Assembly: GCF_013393905.1 (NCBI RefSeq)
Contig: NZ_CP040272.1
Coordinates: forward strand, 372,001-436,000
From: Nostoc sp. C052
GTDB lineage: Bacteria; Cyanobacteriota; Cyanobacteriia; Cyanobacteriales; Nostocaceae
Reading direction: 5' to 3'
Length of the DNA stretch: 64,000 nt
Shown: positions 44,253-52,988 of the stretch, in pieces
Layout of the letters: each line of letters begins with the position of its first letter
Position numbering within the stretch: the first letter of the stretch is position 1
The notes under the pieces: generated by a model
What the model was told of the DNA's origin: nothing
Seen by the model: only the letters and a program-made list of their open reading frames with translations
Database searches by the model: none
Made by a program: the position numbers and the translations under genes

Positions 44253-44798
44253 TTAATAAACAGAAAAAGAATTAACAACCTCATCAATCATTCGTTTAAC
44301 TTTCTGCCAGCGTTTTTCAGGAATTGAGGCGTTGAGGGTAAAAAGTTTACCACGGCTCACAGCAACACTGGCGATGTTGTGACGTTCTTGTTGATTGGGG
44401 AGTTTAACCTCATACTCTAAAAGGTAATATGTTTTACCATCTACTTCTCGCTGCGCGGCATTGACTAATTCAGCCGAACGACCAGAGTCAGGAGGCGCGA
44501 GAGCCGCTTTTCCTAATTTGTATCCTACTTCTGTTGGAGTTCCTAATTCTGATAAGGTTTTTCCTTCTGGAACTGGGCTAATCACAACCGAAACGTTTTC
44601 AGACACCTCAATCAAATCGTGGAAAACCACATCTGGTCCATTGGCAACTTTAACTGGCAGCCAGCCGTTAGGATATGAAAACTGATAGCCATCACTAGTG
44701 TCTACAAAGCTTTTGAGTCCAGACGCAGCAGCTACATCAGAATTACTCAGACTGAAGCTCAACACCAATAGCAAAATTAATACAATTCGTTTCCACAT
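44253..44798 (-). CDS. PsbP-domain protein (CyanoP type) of photosystem II
   Basis: Thylakoid lumen protein of 181 residues with an N-terminal signal peptide (about 1-25, ending AAASG). The mature part has the PsbP fold: DTSDGYQFSYPNGWLPVKV, VSVVISPVPEGKTLSELGTP, REVDGKTYYLLEYEV and ending SFSVY. It is associated with assembly or repair of photosystem II rather than being a stable oxygen-evolving subunit in cyanobacteria. CyanoP-type proteins are usually lipidated, but no clear lipobox Cys is visible here, which is worth noting. Confidence 0.88.
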   Translation of the reverse strand: MWKRIVLILLLVLSFSLSNSDVAAASGLKSFVDTSDGYQFSYPNGWLPVKVANGPDVVFHDLIEVSENVSVVISPVPEGKTLSELGTPTEVGYKLGKAALAPPDSGRSAELVNAAQREVDGKTYYLLEYEVKLPNQQERHNIASVAVSRGKLFTLNASIPEKRWQKVKRMIDEVVNSFSVY

Positions 44799-44936
44799 TT
44801 CTATAGATTCCTTTGGGCTGGAGATAAGACAAGGCTTGCATCATTTCTCGTTTTTATTCTCCCACCAAGCGGTACGCTTCGGATAATGTATTAAATAGTG
44901 AAGTATAAATGCTTATGTTCCCTAAGGTCTAATTAT

Positions 44937-44966
44937 AAAAAAGAGAGGCAGATAATTCTACCTCTC
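44937..44966 (-). terminator. Terminator of the rbcLXS operon
   Basis: Leftward, GAGAGGTAGA, loop ATTA, TCTGCCTCTC form a 10-base stem with one G-T wobble, then TTTTTT. It lies about 60 bases after the rbcS stop. Confidence 0.9.
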
Positions 44967-45025
44967 CTATACAGGGATAGACAAATTAATTGAACTATCC
45001 CATGATTAATTCCAACTAACTAGAC

Positions 45026-45355
45026 TTAGTATCTGTTGGGTTTGTGAACAAGGAAGCTAAGAATTTGGCACTGCTTGATGTTGTCAAAACCCACAACACG
45101 GATATAGCTGTTGTTGAATTGAGAACGGCATCCTTGAACTTCGCTCAATACTTCTTGAGTAGATCTAGCGTTGAACAAAGGCAACTTCCACAGTGTCCAA
45201 TATAATTCTGTTGGTTCAGAAGTTTCGTTAAATTCAATCGCTGGAATGTAACCTTGATTCAAAATGTACTGGATCTGCTTGGCAATTTGAGCGTCAGACA
45301 GAGGGGGCAGATAAGAAAGGGTTTCGTAACGACGCTCTTTTGGTAAAGTTTGCAT
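45026..45355 (-). CDS. rbcS: RuBisCO small subunit
   Basis: 109-residue small subunit of form IB RuBisCO. MQTLPKERRYETLSYLPPLS and the core YWTLWKLPLFNARSTQEVLS are characteristic. Third gene of the leftward rbcL-rbcX-rbcS operon, followed by a strong terminator. Acts in the carboxysome. Confidence 0.97.
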   Translation of the reverse strand: MQTLPKERRYETLSYLPPLSDAQIAKQIQYILNQGYIPAIEFNETSEPTELYWTLWKLPLFNARSTQEVLSEVQGCRSQFNNSYIRVVGFDNIKQCQILSFLVHKPNRY

Positions 45356-45400
45356 AGCTTTTGATAATTGGTTGCGATTTTTACTAGTAGATTGACCGAA

Positions 45401-45808
45401 CTAATTGGATAAGTTATCCAAATTCTGATCTGAAGTTGTTTGCTGTTCTGGTTCCAGACTGGGGTTAGATGTGTCTATTCGTGTGATGCGTTCTAAATGC
45501 TGGCGACGCTGCTCCATGTTGGCTTGTTGAATGCCAGTGCGAACCATTTCCGGTAAAAATTCTGCAATTTCTTCCGCAATGTGTTGCCTGACAGTCATAA
45601 TTCGCAAAGCCAAATCTGGTTTTTCTCGCAACAGTTGCTCAATGAATGACTCACCATTTTGAATTTTGCCAGACGAAAAGTTATGCAACCAAAGTTCTAA
45701 TGGCGGATTCGTTTCGCCTAGCTGTGCCAATACTGTCCTTAGAGCCTGATAAGTCAGATAGCTTTGGAGAGTTTTGGCTGTGTCCTTCGCAATTTGCTTA
45801 AGATTCAT
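45401..45808 (-). CDS. rbcX: RuBisCO assembly chaperone RbcX
   Basis: 135-residue homodimeric chaperone that holds the C-terminal tail of RbcL during octamer assembly. MNLKQIAKDTAKTLQSYLTY and RIMTVRQHIAEEIAEFLPEM match the four-helix RbcX core. It lies between rbcL and rbcS, as usual in Nostocales. The Gln/Asn/Asp-rich tail is variable. The 102-base rbcL-rbcX spacer holds an STRR tract. Confidence 0.96.
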   Translation of the reverse strand: MNLKQIAKDTAKTLQSYLTYQALRTVLAQLGETNPPLELWLHNFSSGKIQNGESFIEQLLREKPDLALRIMTVRQHIAEEIAEFLPEMVRTGIQQANMEQRRQHLERITRIDTSNPSLEPEQQTTSDQNLDNLSN

Positions 45809-45829
45809 GCTTGACCCCAGCCGTCACTA

Positions 45830-45906
45830 GTTATGAGTTATGAATTATGAGTTATGAGTTATGAATTAATGTAACTCTTAACTCCTAACTTCTAACTCCT
45901 AACTTT
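45830..45906. repeat. STRR tract, GTTATGA and ACTCCTA heptamers
   Basis: Tandem GTTATGA units face CTTAACTCCTAACT units, so the rbcL-rbcX spacer could form an RNA stem and may lower rbcXS relative to rbcL. Confidence 0.7.
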
Positions 45907-45909
45907 TGA

Positions 45910-47340
45910 TCAGACGGTATCCATTGCTTCAAACTCGAACTTGATTTCTTTCCACAGTTCGCAAGCAACAGCCAGTTCAGGAGACCACTTGGCAGCTTCG
46001 CGGATGATATCGTTACCTTCACGAGCCAAGTTGCGGCCTTCGTTACGTGCTTGAATAACGGCTTCCAAGGCGACGCGGTTAGCAGTTGCACCAGGAGCGT
46101 TACCCCAAGGGTGTCCTAAAGTACCACCACCGAATTGTAGTACGGAGTCATCACCAAAGATTTCTACCAGTGCGGGCATGTGCCATACGTGGATACCACC
46201 AGAAGCAACTGCCATTACACCAGGTAGAGAAGCCCAGTCTTGGGTAAAGTAAATACCACGAGACTTGTCTTGCTCAATGTAGTTTTCACGCAATAGGTCA
46301 ACGAAGCCCATTGTGATGCCGCGCTCACCTTCCAACTTACCAACGACTGTACCCGTGTGGATGTGATCGCCACCAGACAAACGTAGGGCTTTAGCCAATA
46401 CACGGAAGTGGATACCGTGGTTCTTTTGACGGTCGATTACAGCGTGCATCGCACGGTGAATGTGTAGCAAGATACCGTTGTCGCGGCACCAACGAGCCAA
46501 TGTAGTGTTGGCGGTGAAACCTGCGGTCAGGTAGTCATGCATGATGATGGGCTGCTTGAGTTCTTTAGCATACTCAGCCCGTTGTAACATTTGCTCACAG
46601 GTGGGGGCGGTGACGTTGAGGTAGTGACCTTTGATTTCACCGGTTTCAGCTTGAGCTTTGGCAATAGCTTCAGAAACGAACAAGAAGCGATCGCGCCATC
46701 TTTGGAATGGTGCAGAGTTGATGTTTTCGTCGTCTTTGGTGAAGTCCAAACCACCGCGTAAGCACTCGTATACAGCGCGTCCGTAGTTCTTAGCGGAAAG
46801 ACCCAATTTGGGCTTAATGGTACAACCCAGTAAAGGACGACCGTATTTGTTTAACTTGTCGCGCTCAACTTGGATACCGTGAGGAGGTCCTTGGAAGGTC
46901 TTGATATAAGCTACTGGAAAGCGGATATCTTCTAAACGTAGTGCGCGGAGAGCTTTGAAACCAAATACGTTACCGACAATTGAGGTCAATACGTTGGTTA
47001 CAGAACCTTCTTCAAACAAGTCTAAAGGATAGGCAACGTAGGCAATATATTGGTTGTCTTCGCCGGGAACTGGTTCGATGTCATAGCAACGACCTTTGTA
47101 GCGATCGAGGTCGGTGAGCAAATCTGTCCACACAGTTGTCCAAGTACCTGTGGAAGATTCAGCCGCAACAGCCGCACCTGCTTCTTCGGGAGGAACACCA
47201 GGCTGAGGTGTCATACGGAACGCAGCTAGAAGATCGGTATCTTTTGGTGTGTAATCGGGTGTGTAATAAGTTAATCTGTAATCTTGAACCCCGGCTTTAT
47301 ACCCAGACTTGCTCTGAGTCTTCGTTTGAGCGTAAGACAT
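45910..47340 (-). CDS. rbcL: RuBisCO large subunit (form IB)
   Basis: CO2-fixing enzyme of the Calvin cycle, 476 residues from ATG 47340 (MSYAQTKTQSKSGYKAGVQD). Key sites are intact: TIKPKLGLS (catalytic Lys), GGLDFTKDDENINS with the carbamylated Lys and its Asp/Glu neighbours, and the loop 6 region GTVVGKLEGE. GGAAGGATAAAATT precedes the ATG. An in-frame start eight codons earlier is rejected. Head of rbcLXS. Confidence 0.98.
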   Translation of the reverse strand: MSYAQTKTQSKSGYKAGVQDYRLTYYTPDYTPKDTDLLAAFRMTPQPGVPPEEAGAAVAAESSTGTWTTVWTDLLTDLDRYKGRCYDIEPVPGEDNQYIAYVAYPLDLFEEGSVTNVLTSIVGNVFGFKALRALRLEDIRFPVAYIKTFQGPPHGIQVERDKLNKYGRPLLGCTIKPKLGLSAKNYGRAVYECLRGGLDFTKDDENINSAPFQRWRDRFLFVSEAIAKAQAETGEIKGHYLNVTAPTCEQMLQRAEYAKELKQPIIMHDYLTAGFTANTTLARWCRDNGILLHIHRAMHAVIDRQKNHGIHFRVLAKALRLSGGDHIHTGTVVGKLEGERGITMGFVDLLRENYIEQDKSRGIYFTQDWASLPGVMAVASGGIHVWHMPALVEIFGDDSVLQFGGGTLGHPWGNAPGATANRVALEAVIQARNEGRNLAREGNDIIREAAKWSPELAVACELWKEIKFEFEAMDTV

Positions 47341-48162
47341 AATTTTATCCTTCCCTGAAATCACTCTTGTTAATTATCAAACCACGTTTTGTGCAACTTT
47401 CCCTGACCCCACTCTTGCCCCTTTTGAACGAGGGGAAGATCGGGAAAAATTTTTCTTAGGGGTTTTCTTTGGCAAAGGTTTAGTAGTTTTTTTGCGGTGG
47501 ACACTTTGGTAGCGGTGGTAGCCCTCCTCACCAGTGTTATCCCGTTGTCGGGATACACGACCTAGCGCTTCTACTATTCCTCTTGCTAAAAATCAAAATT
47601 CTTTTTTACCTCTTCTTTGCACCCAACTAAACCTTCTCAATTTCACCAAAGCTTCCGCTTTTTACGGCTTGATTTTAGATAATTCCCCCATAAATCGCGA
47701 TATTCAGGGTATTGGGCTGGCTGGCACACATTCCCACCTTTACACTCCTCATATCTTCTCCGTTGATGGAAAAGATACCAGAAAAGAATTTACTTGACAG
47801 AGATTTAGCAAAGTGGTGAGCGAAAGATAAAAAAATTGCACGCCACGTAATTTGTAACTTGTTTCACAATATATCAAGAATTCGATAAGTTATTCTTTGA
47901 AAGTTTTTAACTTATCTATTTAATTTTGTTATTACATAAAGATTTAAACTTTTTGTTACAAAAGCTTTACAAAATGTCATTAATGGGATCTGGGGACTGG
48001 GGACTAGGAAATAAATATTTAATTTTTATTCATTAAGAATACTTTCTGATTACCCAATACCCAGTCCCCAATCCCCAATCCCCAATCCCCAATCCCCAAT
48101 GTTTAAAAAATCCCAGCTAGGGGAACACTGGAATTAACCCAAAGCCAGTTTCGGTAACGGCT
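47341..48162. other. Long divergent region between rbcL and the beta-propeller gene
   Basis: The rbcL side (47341 to about 47990) should hold a long 5' untranslated leader and promoter; AT-rich stretches near 47870-47960 could bind a LysR-type regulator, but no clear site stands out. A CCCCAAT tandem repeat lies at 48055-48103. An open frame at 47534-47797 has no family resemblance. Confidence 0.55.
48055..48103. repeat. STRR tract, CCCCAAT heptamer
   Basis: Six or so copies of CCCCAAT/CCCAATA units just before the beta-propeller gene. Confidence 0.65.
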
Positions 48163-49269
48163 ATGGGTACTGTCTCCAAAGGGAATGTCACCGTGGTATT
48201 GTTTTGCAAGCGTACTAGTTTATTGATTACTTCTATCCTGCTGGGGTTGATAGCTTTACCAAGTATGGGATGGGCACAGAAAACCCCTGACGTTAATTCA
48301 TCTGATGTAGCCCCCGCTTATCCACCTTCTGCACCGCCTCCGCGAGTAGAACCCTTACCCGATGAGCGAGGAGTGCAAGAACATTCGCCAGAAACAGATT
48401 ATCGTGTCGGTAATTTGCTGCAAGATGTTACAGGTAATCTTTGGGTAGGTTCTTGGCGCGGACTATCGCGGATTGATCCTAAAACTGGCAAGATTATCTC
48501 TCGTGTTAGCTTACCAAATGTTGCTATTGGTGCTTTAGCCCAAGATAAAGTAGGACGTTTGTGGGTGGGAAGTTATGAAGGATTAATCCGAGTAGACCCC
48601 CGCACTAGCGAAATCACCGCGCAGAATTTATTTTTGCCTTCTAAACGCGTGTTGTCACTGTTACTTGACAAGCGGGGTTATTTGTGGACTGGAACTGATA
48701 GCGGTTTAGCTTTAATTAGCCCCGACCAAGGCTTGATTATGACAACATTAAAAAATCTGCCTGGTGTCAGCGCCAACGCCCTGACTTTAGATGCTGAAGG
48801 TCAACTGTGGGTTGGTACTCTTGATGGATTGGTGCGGGTAAATACTGCTAGTGCTGCGATTATGAAGCGAATAGCCGATTTACCAGGGACAACCGTGCAA
48901 TCTTTAGCTATTAGTCCAGAAGGGTTAATTTGGGCGGGAATGGCGAATAATTTGCTAGTTATTAATCCAAAAACTGGCGCGGTGTTGCGGTCTGTAACTC
49001 GCTTACGTGGGCGTGACGTAACAGCGATACGTTTTGCTAAAGATGGTAGTCTCTGGGTCGGGACTAGTAATGGTTTGTTACGATTAAATCCAAATACGGG
49101 AGCTGTGTTAGATGCAGAAGTTGCTGGACTGCCTTCTAGTCGGGTTCTTACCCTTGCACCTGACATTGCTAATAAATTATGGATAGGCACTAGTGAAGGT
49201 CTGGCTTGGTTAATGCCCAAAACGGACAGTGCAAAACCCCATATTGCTTTCAGTCGCGCTGTTAAATGA
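48163..49269 (+). CDS. Exported two-component-regulator-type beta-propeller protein
   Basis: 368 residues. An N-terminal signal peptide or anchor (about 15-39, cleavage near GWAQ) is followed by a Pro-rich linker (YPPSAPPPRVEPLPDERG). At least six blades of the Reg_prop type follow, each with G.LWVGS..GL.R..P.TG (for example GNLWVGSWRGLSRIDPKTG and GRLWVGSYEGLIRVDPRT). No histidine kinase is fused. Probably a periplasmic ligand-binding or scaffold protein; partner unknown. Confidence 0.85.
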   Translation: MGTVSKGNVTVVLFCKRTSLLITSILLGLIALPSMGWAQKTPDVNSSDVAPAYPPSAPPPRVEPLPDERGVQEHSPETDYRVGNLLQDVTGNLWVGSWRGLSRIDPKTGKIISRVSLPNVAIGALAQDKVGRLWVGSYEGLIRVDPRTSEITAQNLFLPSKRVLSLLLDKRGYLWTGTDSGLALISPDQGLIMTTLKNLPGVSANALTLDAEGQLWVGTLDGLVRVNTASAAIMKRIADLPGTTVQSLAISPEGLIWAGMANNLLVINPKTGAVLRSVTRLRGRDVTAIRFAKDGSLWVGTSNGLLRLNPNTGAVLDAEVAGLPSSRVLTLAPDIANKLWIGTSEGLAWLMPKTDSAKPHIAFSRAVK

Positions 49270-49270
49270 A

Positions 49271-49365
49271 AAGTTAGGAGTTAGGAGTTAGAAGTTATAA
49301 GTTAAAGAATTTTTTAAATTCAAAACTCCTCACTCCTCACTCTTAACTCCTAACTCCTAACTCCC
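49271..49365. repeat. STRR hairpin tract, AGTTAGG / CTCCTAA
   Basis: AGTTAGGAGTTAGGAGTTAG units followed by inverted ACTCCTCACTCCTAACTCC units; could form a stem after the propeller gene and act as a terminator or stabiliser. Confidence 0.65.
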
Positions 49366-49376
49366 CACCGAGAACA

Positions 49377-50147
49377 ATGGCAATCACTACCCAGCAATTA
49401 ATTCAATGGAAACAACAAGGACGTTCAATTGTGGCGTTGACCGCCTGGGATTATGCGATCGCTCAACTCCTCGATGCAGCTGGTGTAGACTTAATCCTTG
49501 TGGGTGATTCGATGGCAGTAGTTTTAGGGTATGAAACAACACTGCCAATTACCTTAGATGAAATTATCTATCACGCCAAATCTGTGCGCCGTGGGGTGAA
49601 ACGGGCATTAGTAGTTGTAGATTTACCTTTTTTGACGTATCAAGAAAGTCTCCAACAAGCGATGCACTCAGCGGGGCGGGTACTAAAGGAAACGGGCGCT
49701 CAAGCGGTAAAATTAGAAGGCGGGTATCCAGCGATCGCTGAAACTGTGGCTCGTTTAGTAGAAGCCGGAATTCCGGTCATGGGTCATGTCGGTTTGACAC
49801 CACAATCAATACATCAACTGGGTTTGCGACAACAAGGAAAGACGCAAGAAGCCAGTGAGAGGATTTTACAAGAAGCGATCGCTCTCGAACAAGCGGGTGT
49901 ATTTTCTCTCGTGTTAGAGCATATACCCGCAGATTTGGCAATGCAGATTTCACAAAAATTAAGTATTCCTACAATTGGTATCGGTGCGGGAATTCACTGT
50001 GATGGACAAGTTTTAGTTACCTCAGATGTCCTTGGACTGGCAGAAAAGCATCCACCATTCGCCAAAGTTTACACAAATTTGCGCGAGACGATTACCAAAG
50101 CCGTGCAAGATTATGCCGTGGAAGTGCGAGAGCGGAAGTTTCCTTGA
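49377..50147 (+). CDS. panB: 3-methyl-2-oxobutanoate hydroxymethyltransferase
   Basis: First committed step of pantothenate (coenzyme A) synthesis; transfers a hydroxymethyl group from methylenetetrahydrofolate to ketoisovalerate. 256 residues, TIM barrel. Metal-binding VGDSMAVVLGYETTLPITLD, the DLPF motif, KLEGG and PVMGHVGLTPQS, with the catalytic Glu in VLEHIP, are all present. It is followed closely by a protein of unknown function. Confidence 0.96.
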   Translation: MAITTQQLIQWKQQGRSIVALTAWDYAIAQLLDAAGVDLILVGDSMAVVLGYETTLPITLDEIIYHAKSVRRGVKRALVVVDLPFLTYQESLQQAMHSAGRVLKETGAQAVKLEGGYPAIAETVARLVEAGIPVMGHVGLTPQSIHQLGLRQQGKTQEASERILQEAIALEQAGVFSLVLEHIPADLAMQISQKLSIPTIGIGAGIHCDGQVLVTSDVLGLAEKHPPFAKVYTNLRETITKAVQDYAVEVRERKFP

Positions 50148-50161
50148 CTTCATCATTAACT

Positions 50162-50779
50162 ATGGCTGAAACTGAAGCAACAAATTTCTTAAGAGTTCTA
50201 CTTCAACAAGATGCAGAGCAAGTACAAACTTGGTTGAGAATGGTTTGGGCAGAGCAACAGCAAGTACCAGAGAAATTTAACTGGCTTGGTTTGGCTGAAG
50301 TCTCTACTTCCAACGCTCAAGAACTAGCCAATGAAGAATTTAATGAATCTCATTCAGAAAGCCTTGCTTGGGCAGAGGTAGCAACTTCAGTTTACGAATT
50401 TTTAGCTGAAAATAATCCTAGCTTTTCTGAGCGATATCTAGATTCTTCAATGACATTACGAGCTTACATGATCCTAAAATTTGGTGCTATTCCAGAAAAT
50501 CCAGTTCTCGATATATATCTGATTATTAATTGGTTTTTCGATAATTTACATATTTCCTACCAAGAAGCATTAATTAAAGCAGCAGATTGGGGAGAAGCTT
50601 TAGCAGCCAAGAATCCAGAAGAAACTCAAAAAAAGTTTGATAGCGAACTTGAAGATTTCAGAAAATTAAGGTTTATTAAAAATCGTTTATCAATCATTAA
50701 ATATTTATCTAAGAGTAAACATTTTCTTCCAAACGAGGAACTGAATACTTGGATTTCACTTTGGGAAAAATTGCCCTAA
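50162..50779 (+). CDS. Unrecognised acidic helical protein
   Basis: 205 residues from ATG 50162 (MAETEATNFLRVLLQQDAEQ), predicted all-helical and acidic, with no signal peptide or known motif. It lies 14 bases after panB and could be co-transcribed. An earlier TTG at 50144 overlapping the panB stop would add six residues. No function assigned. Confidence 0.7.
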   Translation: MAETEATNFLRVLLQQDAEQVQTWLRMVWAEQQQVPEKFNWLGLAEVSTSNAQELANEEFNESHSESLAWAEVATSVYEFLAENNPSFSERYLDSSMTLRAYMILKFGAIPENPVLDIYLIINWFFDNLHISYQEALIKAADWGEALAAKNPEETQKKFDSELEDFRKLRFIKNRLSIIKYLSKSKHFLPNEELNTWISLWEKLP

Positions 50780-51342
50780 GCCATGTTGATTCAGTCTTTC
50801 GGAAATCCTTTAAGCAGTACTGCAACCTAAATCAACAGTAACTACTAAAGAAAATTTAAATAAGCAGCTAATGAAGAACATAAAAAACCCCGACTTGATA
50901 GCCGAGGTAGATGGGAGAAGTCCAAATGTCGATGGGATATTTCAAAACCGAAGTCTGTTTTTCTTAGTTAACACCCAATGCAACCAAAACTAGATAGGTA
51001 ATAGACAAGGTGGAATTTTAATTATGCAGCTTGCTTTGGGGCTTTGCTAAGTTATGTAAATAAATATAACAACAATATTACAAATAGTCAACTAGACTTG
51101 ACAAACAAAGGCTGATAGTTTCTATAAAGAATACTTATCAAAGCAGTACATCGACCAATGAAACCGATTACTGGGTAAGATAGTGGGATGAAAACGAGAA
51201 CCGAACTTTTGGGGAGTACAAGAACTAAGGGATTAGCTGCACATTAGGGTAGTTGGAATTAAGCCAGAGATTTGAGAAGCTAGCTACAGATCGCGAAAGT
51301 CTTTACAATTCCTTTGTTGACTCAAAAAGTATTTCTCAACCT
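50780..51342. other. Gene-free stretch upstream of dapB
   Basis: Contains a possible dapB promoter (TTGACA at 51098-51103 and TATAAA at 51123-51128, spacing 19) and an AACCCCGACTTGATAGCCGAGG segment near 50885. The open frame that continues upstream of dapB to 51253 is not family sequence. No RNA gene recognised. Confidence 0.45.
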
Positions 51343-52179
51343 ATGACGAATCAAGCTCCTATCCCGGTTATTGTCAACGGTGCTGCTGGTAAAATGGGAC
51401 GTGAGGTAATTAAGGCGGTGGCGCAAGCGCCTGACTTAAACCTAGTGGGTGCAATTGACCACAGTTTGGAACATCAAGATAAAGACGCTGGAGAATTGGC
51501 GGGTTTAAGCGAACCCCTGGAAGTGCCGATTACCAATCAATTAGAACCGATGTTGGGGTATGTGGCTGGTGACAGACAGTCTCCTCCAGGAGTGATTGTA
51601 GACTTTACCCATCCTGACTCAGTTTATGACAATATTCGTAGTGCGATCGCTTACGGTATTCGTCCTGTAGTTGGCACCACTGGCTTAAGTCCAAAACAAA
51701 TTCAAGACTTGGCAGACTTTGCCGACAAAGCTAGCACTGGTTGCCTAATTATTCCTAATTTTTCCATTGGTATGGTGTTATTGCAACAAGCTGCGATCGC
51801 AGCCTCAAAATATTTTGACCATGTAGAAATTATCGAACTGCATCACAACCAAAAAGCTGATGCTCCCAGTGGTACTGCCATTCAAACAGCGCAGTTACTA
51901 GGAGAATTGGGTAAAACTTTTAACCCTGCTCTTGTAGAAGAAACGGAGAAGTTACCAGGAGCGAGGGGCAGTATCGCAGATGAAGGGATTAGAATTCATA
52001 GCGTCCGCTTGCCAGGATTAATTGCCCACCAAGAAGTGATTTTTGGCGCAGCTGGACAGATTTATACTTTACGACATGATACGAGCGATCGCGCTTGTTA
52101 TATGCCAGGAGTGCTACTAGCGATTCGCAAAGTCTTAGCGCTAAAGTCGTTAGTATATGGATTAGAAAAAATACTTTAA
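51343..52179 (+). CDS. dapB: 4-hydroxy-tetrahydrodipicolinate reductase
   Basis: Lysine/diaminopimelate pathway enzyme. 278 residues from ATG 51343 (MTNQAPIPVIVNGAAGKMGR), with the nucleotide motif NGAAGKMGREVIKA, VGTTGLSPKQ, IPNFSIGMVLLQQ, and the signature EIIELHHNQKADAPSGTAIQ containing the catalytic His pair and Lys. Followed by a membrane protein gene 17 bases away. Confidence 0.95.
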   Translation: MTNQAPIPVIVNGAAGKMGREVIKAVAQAPDLNLVGAIDHSLEHQDKDAGELAGLSEPLEVPITNQLEPMLGYVAGDRQSPPGVIVDFTHPDSVYDNIRSAIAYGIRPVVGTTGLSPKQIQDLADFADKASTGCLIIPNFSIGMVLLQQAAIAASKYFDHVEIIELHHNQKADAPSGTAIQTAQLLGELGKTFNPALVEETEKLPGARGSIADEGIRIHSVRLPGLIAHQEVIFGAAGQIYTLRHDTSDRACYMPGVLLAIRKVLALKSLVYGLEKIL

Positions 52180-52196
52180 ACACACTCTCAGCACTC

Positions 52197-52883
52197 ATGT
52201 TAGTACCACTGACTCGCCAGAAATTTGAACAAGTTGTCCCCCTAATTGCCACTGGTTTGCAGTACAAGTACTACTGGGGAAAATTCTCAAATTTTTTGCA
52301 ACGGCTGTTAATTTCTGTAGTTGGCGTAGTTGTTATTTTGCTTGTAACAGTCGTTTTCAAGCTTGAGTTTGCTTCAATAGTATTTGTGCTAGGGGTAGTT
52401 AGCGCTTTTTTTTGGTTGTGGTATCCAGTGTTTCAAGCAAGTATGCGGAATTTGCAATGCCGCCGTTATAAGTACGGCGGTTTTTTCCGTGGTCGAGTCT
52501 TAGATTGGTGGATTACAGACCAGTTAGTAGGTAAACAAGAAACAGTCAACAACAAAGGCGAATTGGTGATTGTAGAAAATCGGGAAAAACAGATAAATTT
52601 AGAGATTGGTGATGATACAGGATTTACCATTGAATTTGTAGCACCATTACGTCCTGCTCACAAGATTATTACTCGTGGTCAAATTGCAGAAATGGTAGTG
52701 ATGTCAAATCGCTCAGATTTGAGCAGTATTGAAGAATTTAGCGATATATACTTTCCTAATCGTGACCTATGGGTTAGCGATTATCCTTATCTGCGGCGAG
52801 ATTTCTTTAACGAAGTTGGTCGCCGCTTGCGTGAAGACCAACAACAAAAACCGCGTCGGCGGCGTCGTAGAGTAGAAGATTGA
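52197..52883 (+). CDS. Conserved cyanobacterial membrane protein, unknown function
   Basis: 228 residues from ATG 52197 (MLVPLTRQKFEQVVPLIATG), with two helices at about 35-55 and 58-77, a soluble domain, and a strongly basic C-terminus KPRRRRRRVED. Relatives have been labelled phosphate transport permease-like, but I see no permease signature, so the label is doubtful. It starts 17 bases after dapB on the same strand. Confidence 0.75.
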   Translation: MLVPLTRQKFEQVVPLIATGLQYKYYWGKFSNFLQRLLISVVGVVVILLVTVVFKLEFASIVFVLGVVSAFFWLWYPVFQASMRNLQCRRYKYGGFFRGRVLDWWITDQLVGKQETVNNKGELVIVENREKQINLEIGDDTGFTIEFVAPLRPAHKIITRGQIAEMVVMSNRSDLSSIEEFSDIYFPNRDLWVSDYPYLRRDFFNEVGRRLREDQQQKPRRRRRRVED

Positions 52884-52920
52884 ATAAATAAATCGCCGTC
52901 AAGACAAAAGACTGATTATT

Positions 52921-52967
52921 GTAGAGACGGCGATTTATCGCGTCTCTTGCCTTAACCGAACAATATT
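52921..52967. repeat. GTAGAGACGCGAT hairpin repeat copy 4 joined to family B end
   Basis: GTAGAGACGGCGATTTATCG then CGTCTCTTGC (52921-52950), directly joined to CTTAACCGAACAATATTG, which matches one terminal inverted repeat of the CAATACGGTTCGG foldback family. A composite of two repeat types. Confidence 0.65.
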
Positions 52968-52988
52968 GCTGTACCTCTTGCCTTCTTG

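Noticed and set aside
47534..47797. Rightward 87-residue open frame upstream of rbcL
   Set aside because: In the rbcL leader region, composition unlike a protein, no ribosome binding site seen.
50780..51342. tRNA or small structured RNA before dapB
   Set aside because: No cloverleaf, CCA end or T-loop sequence could be found.
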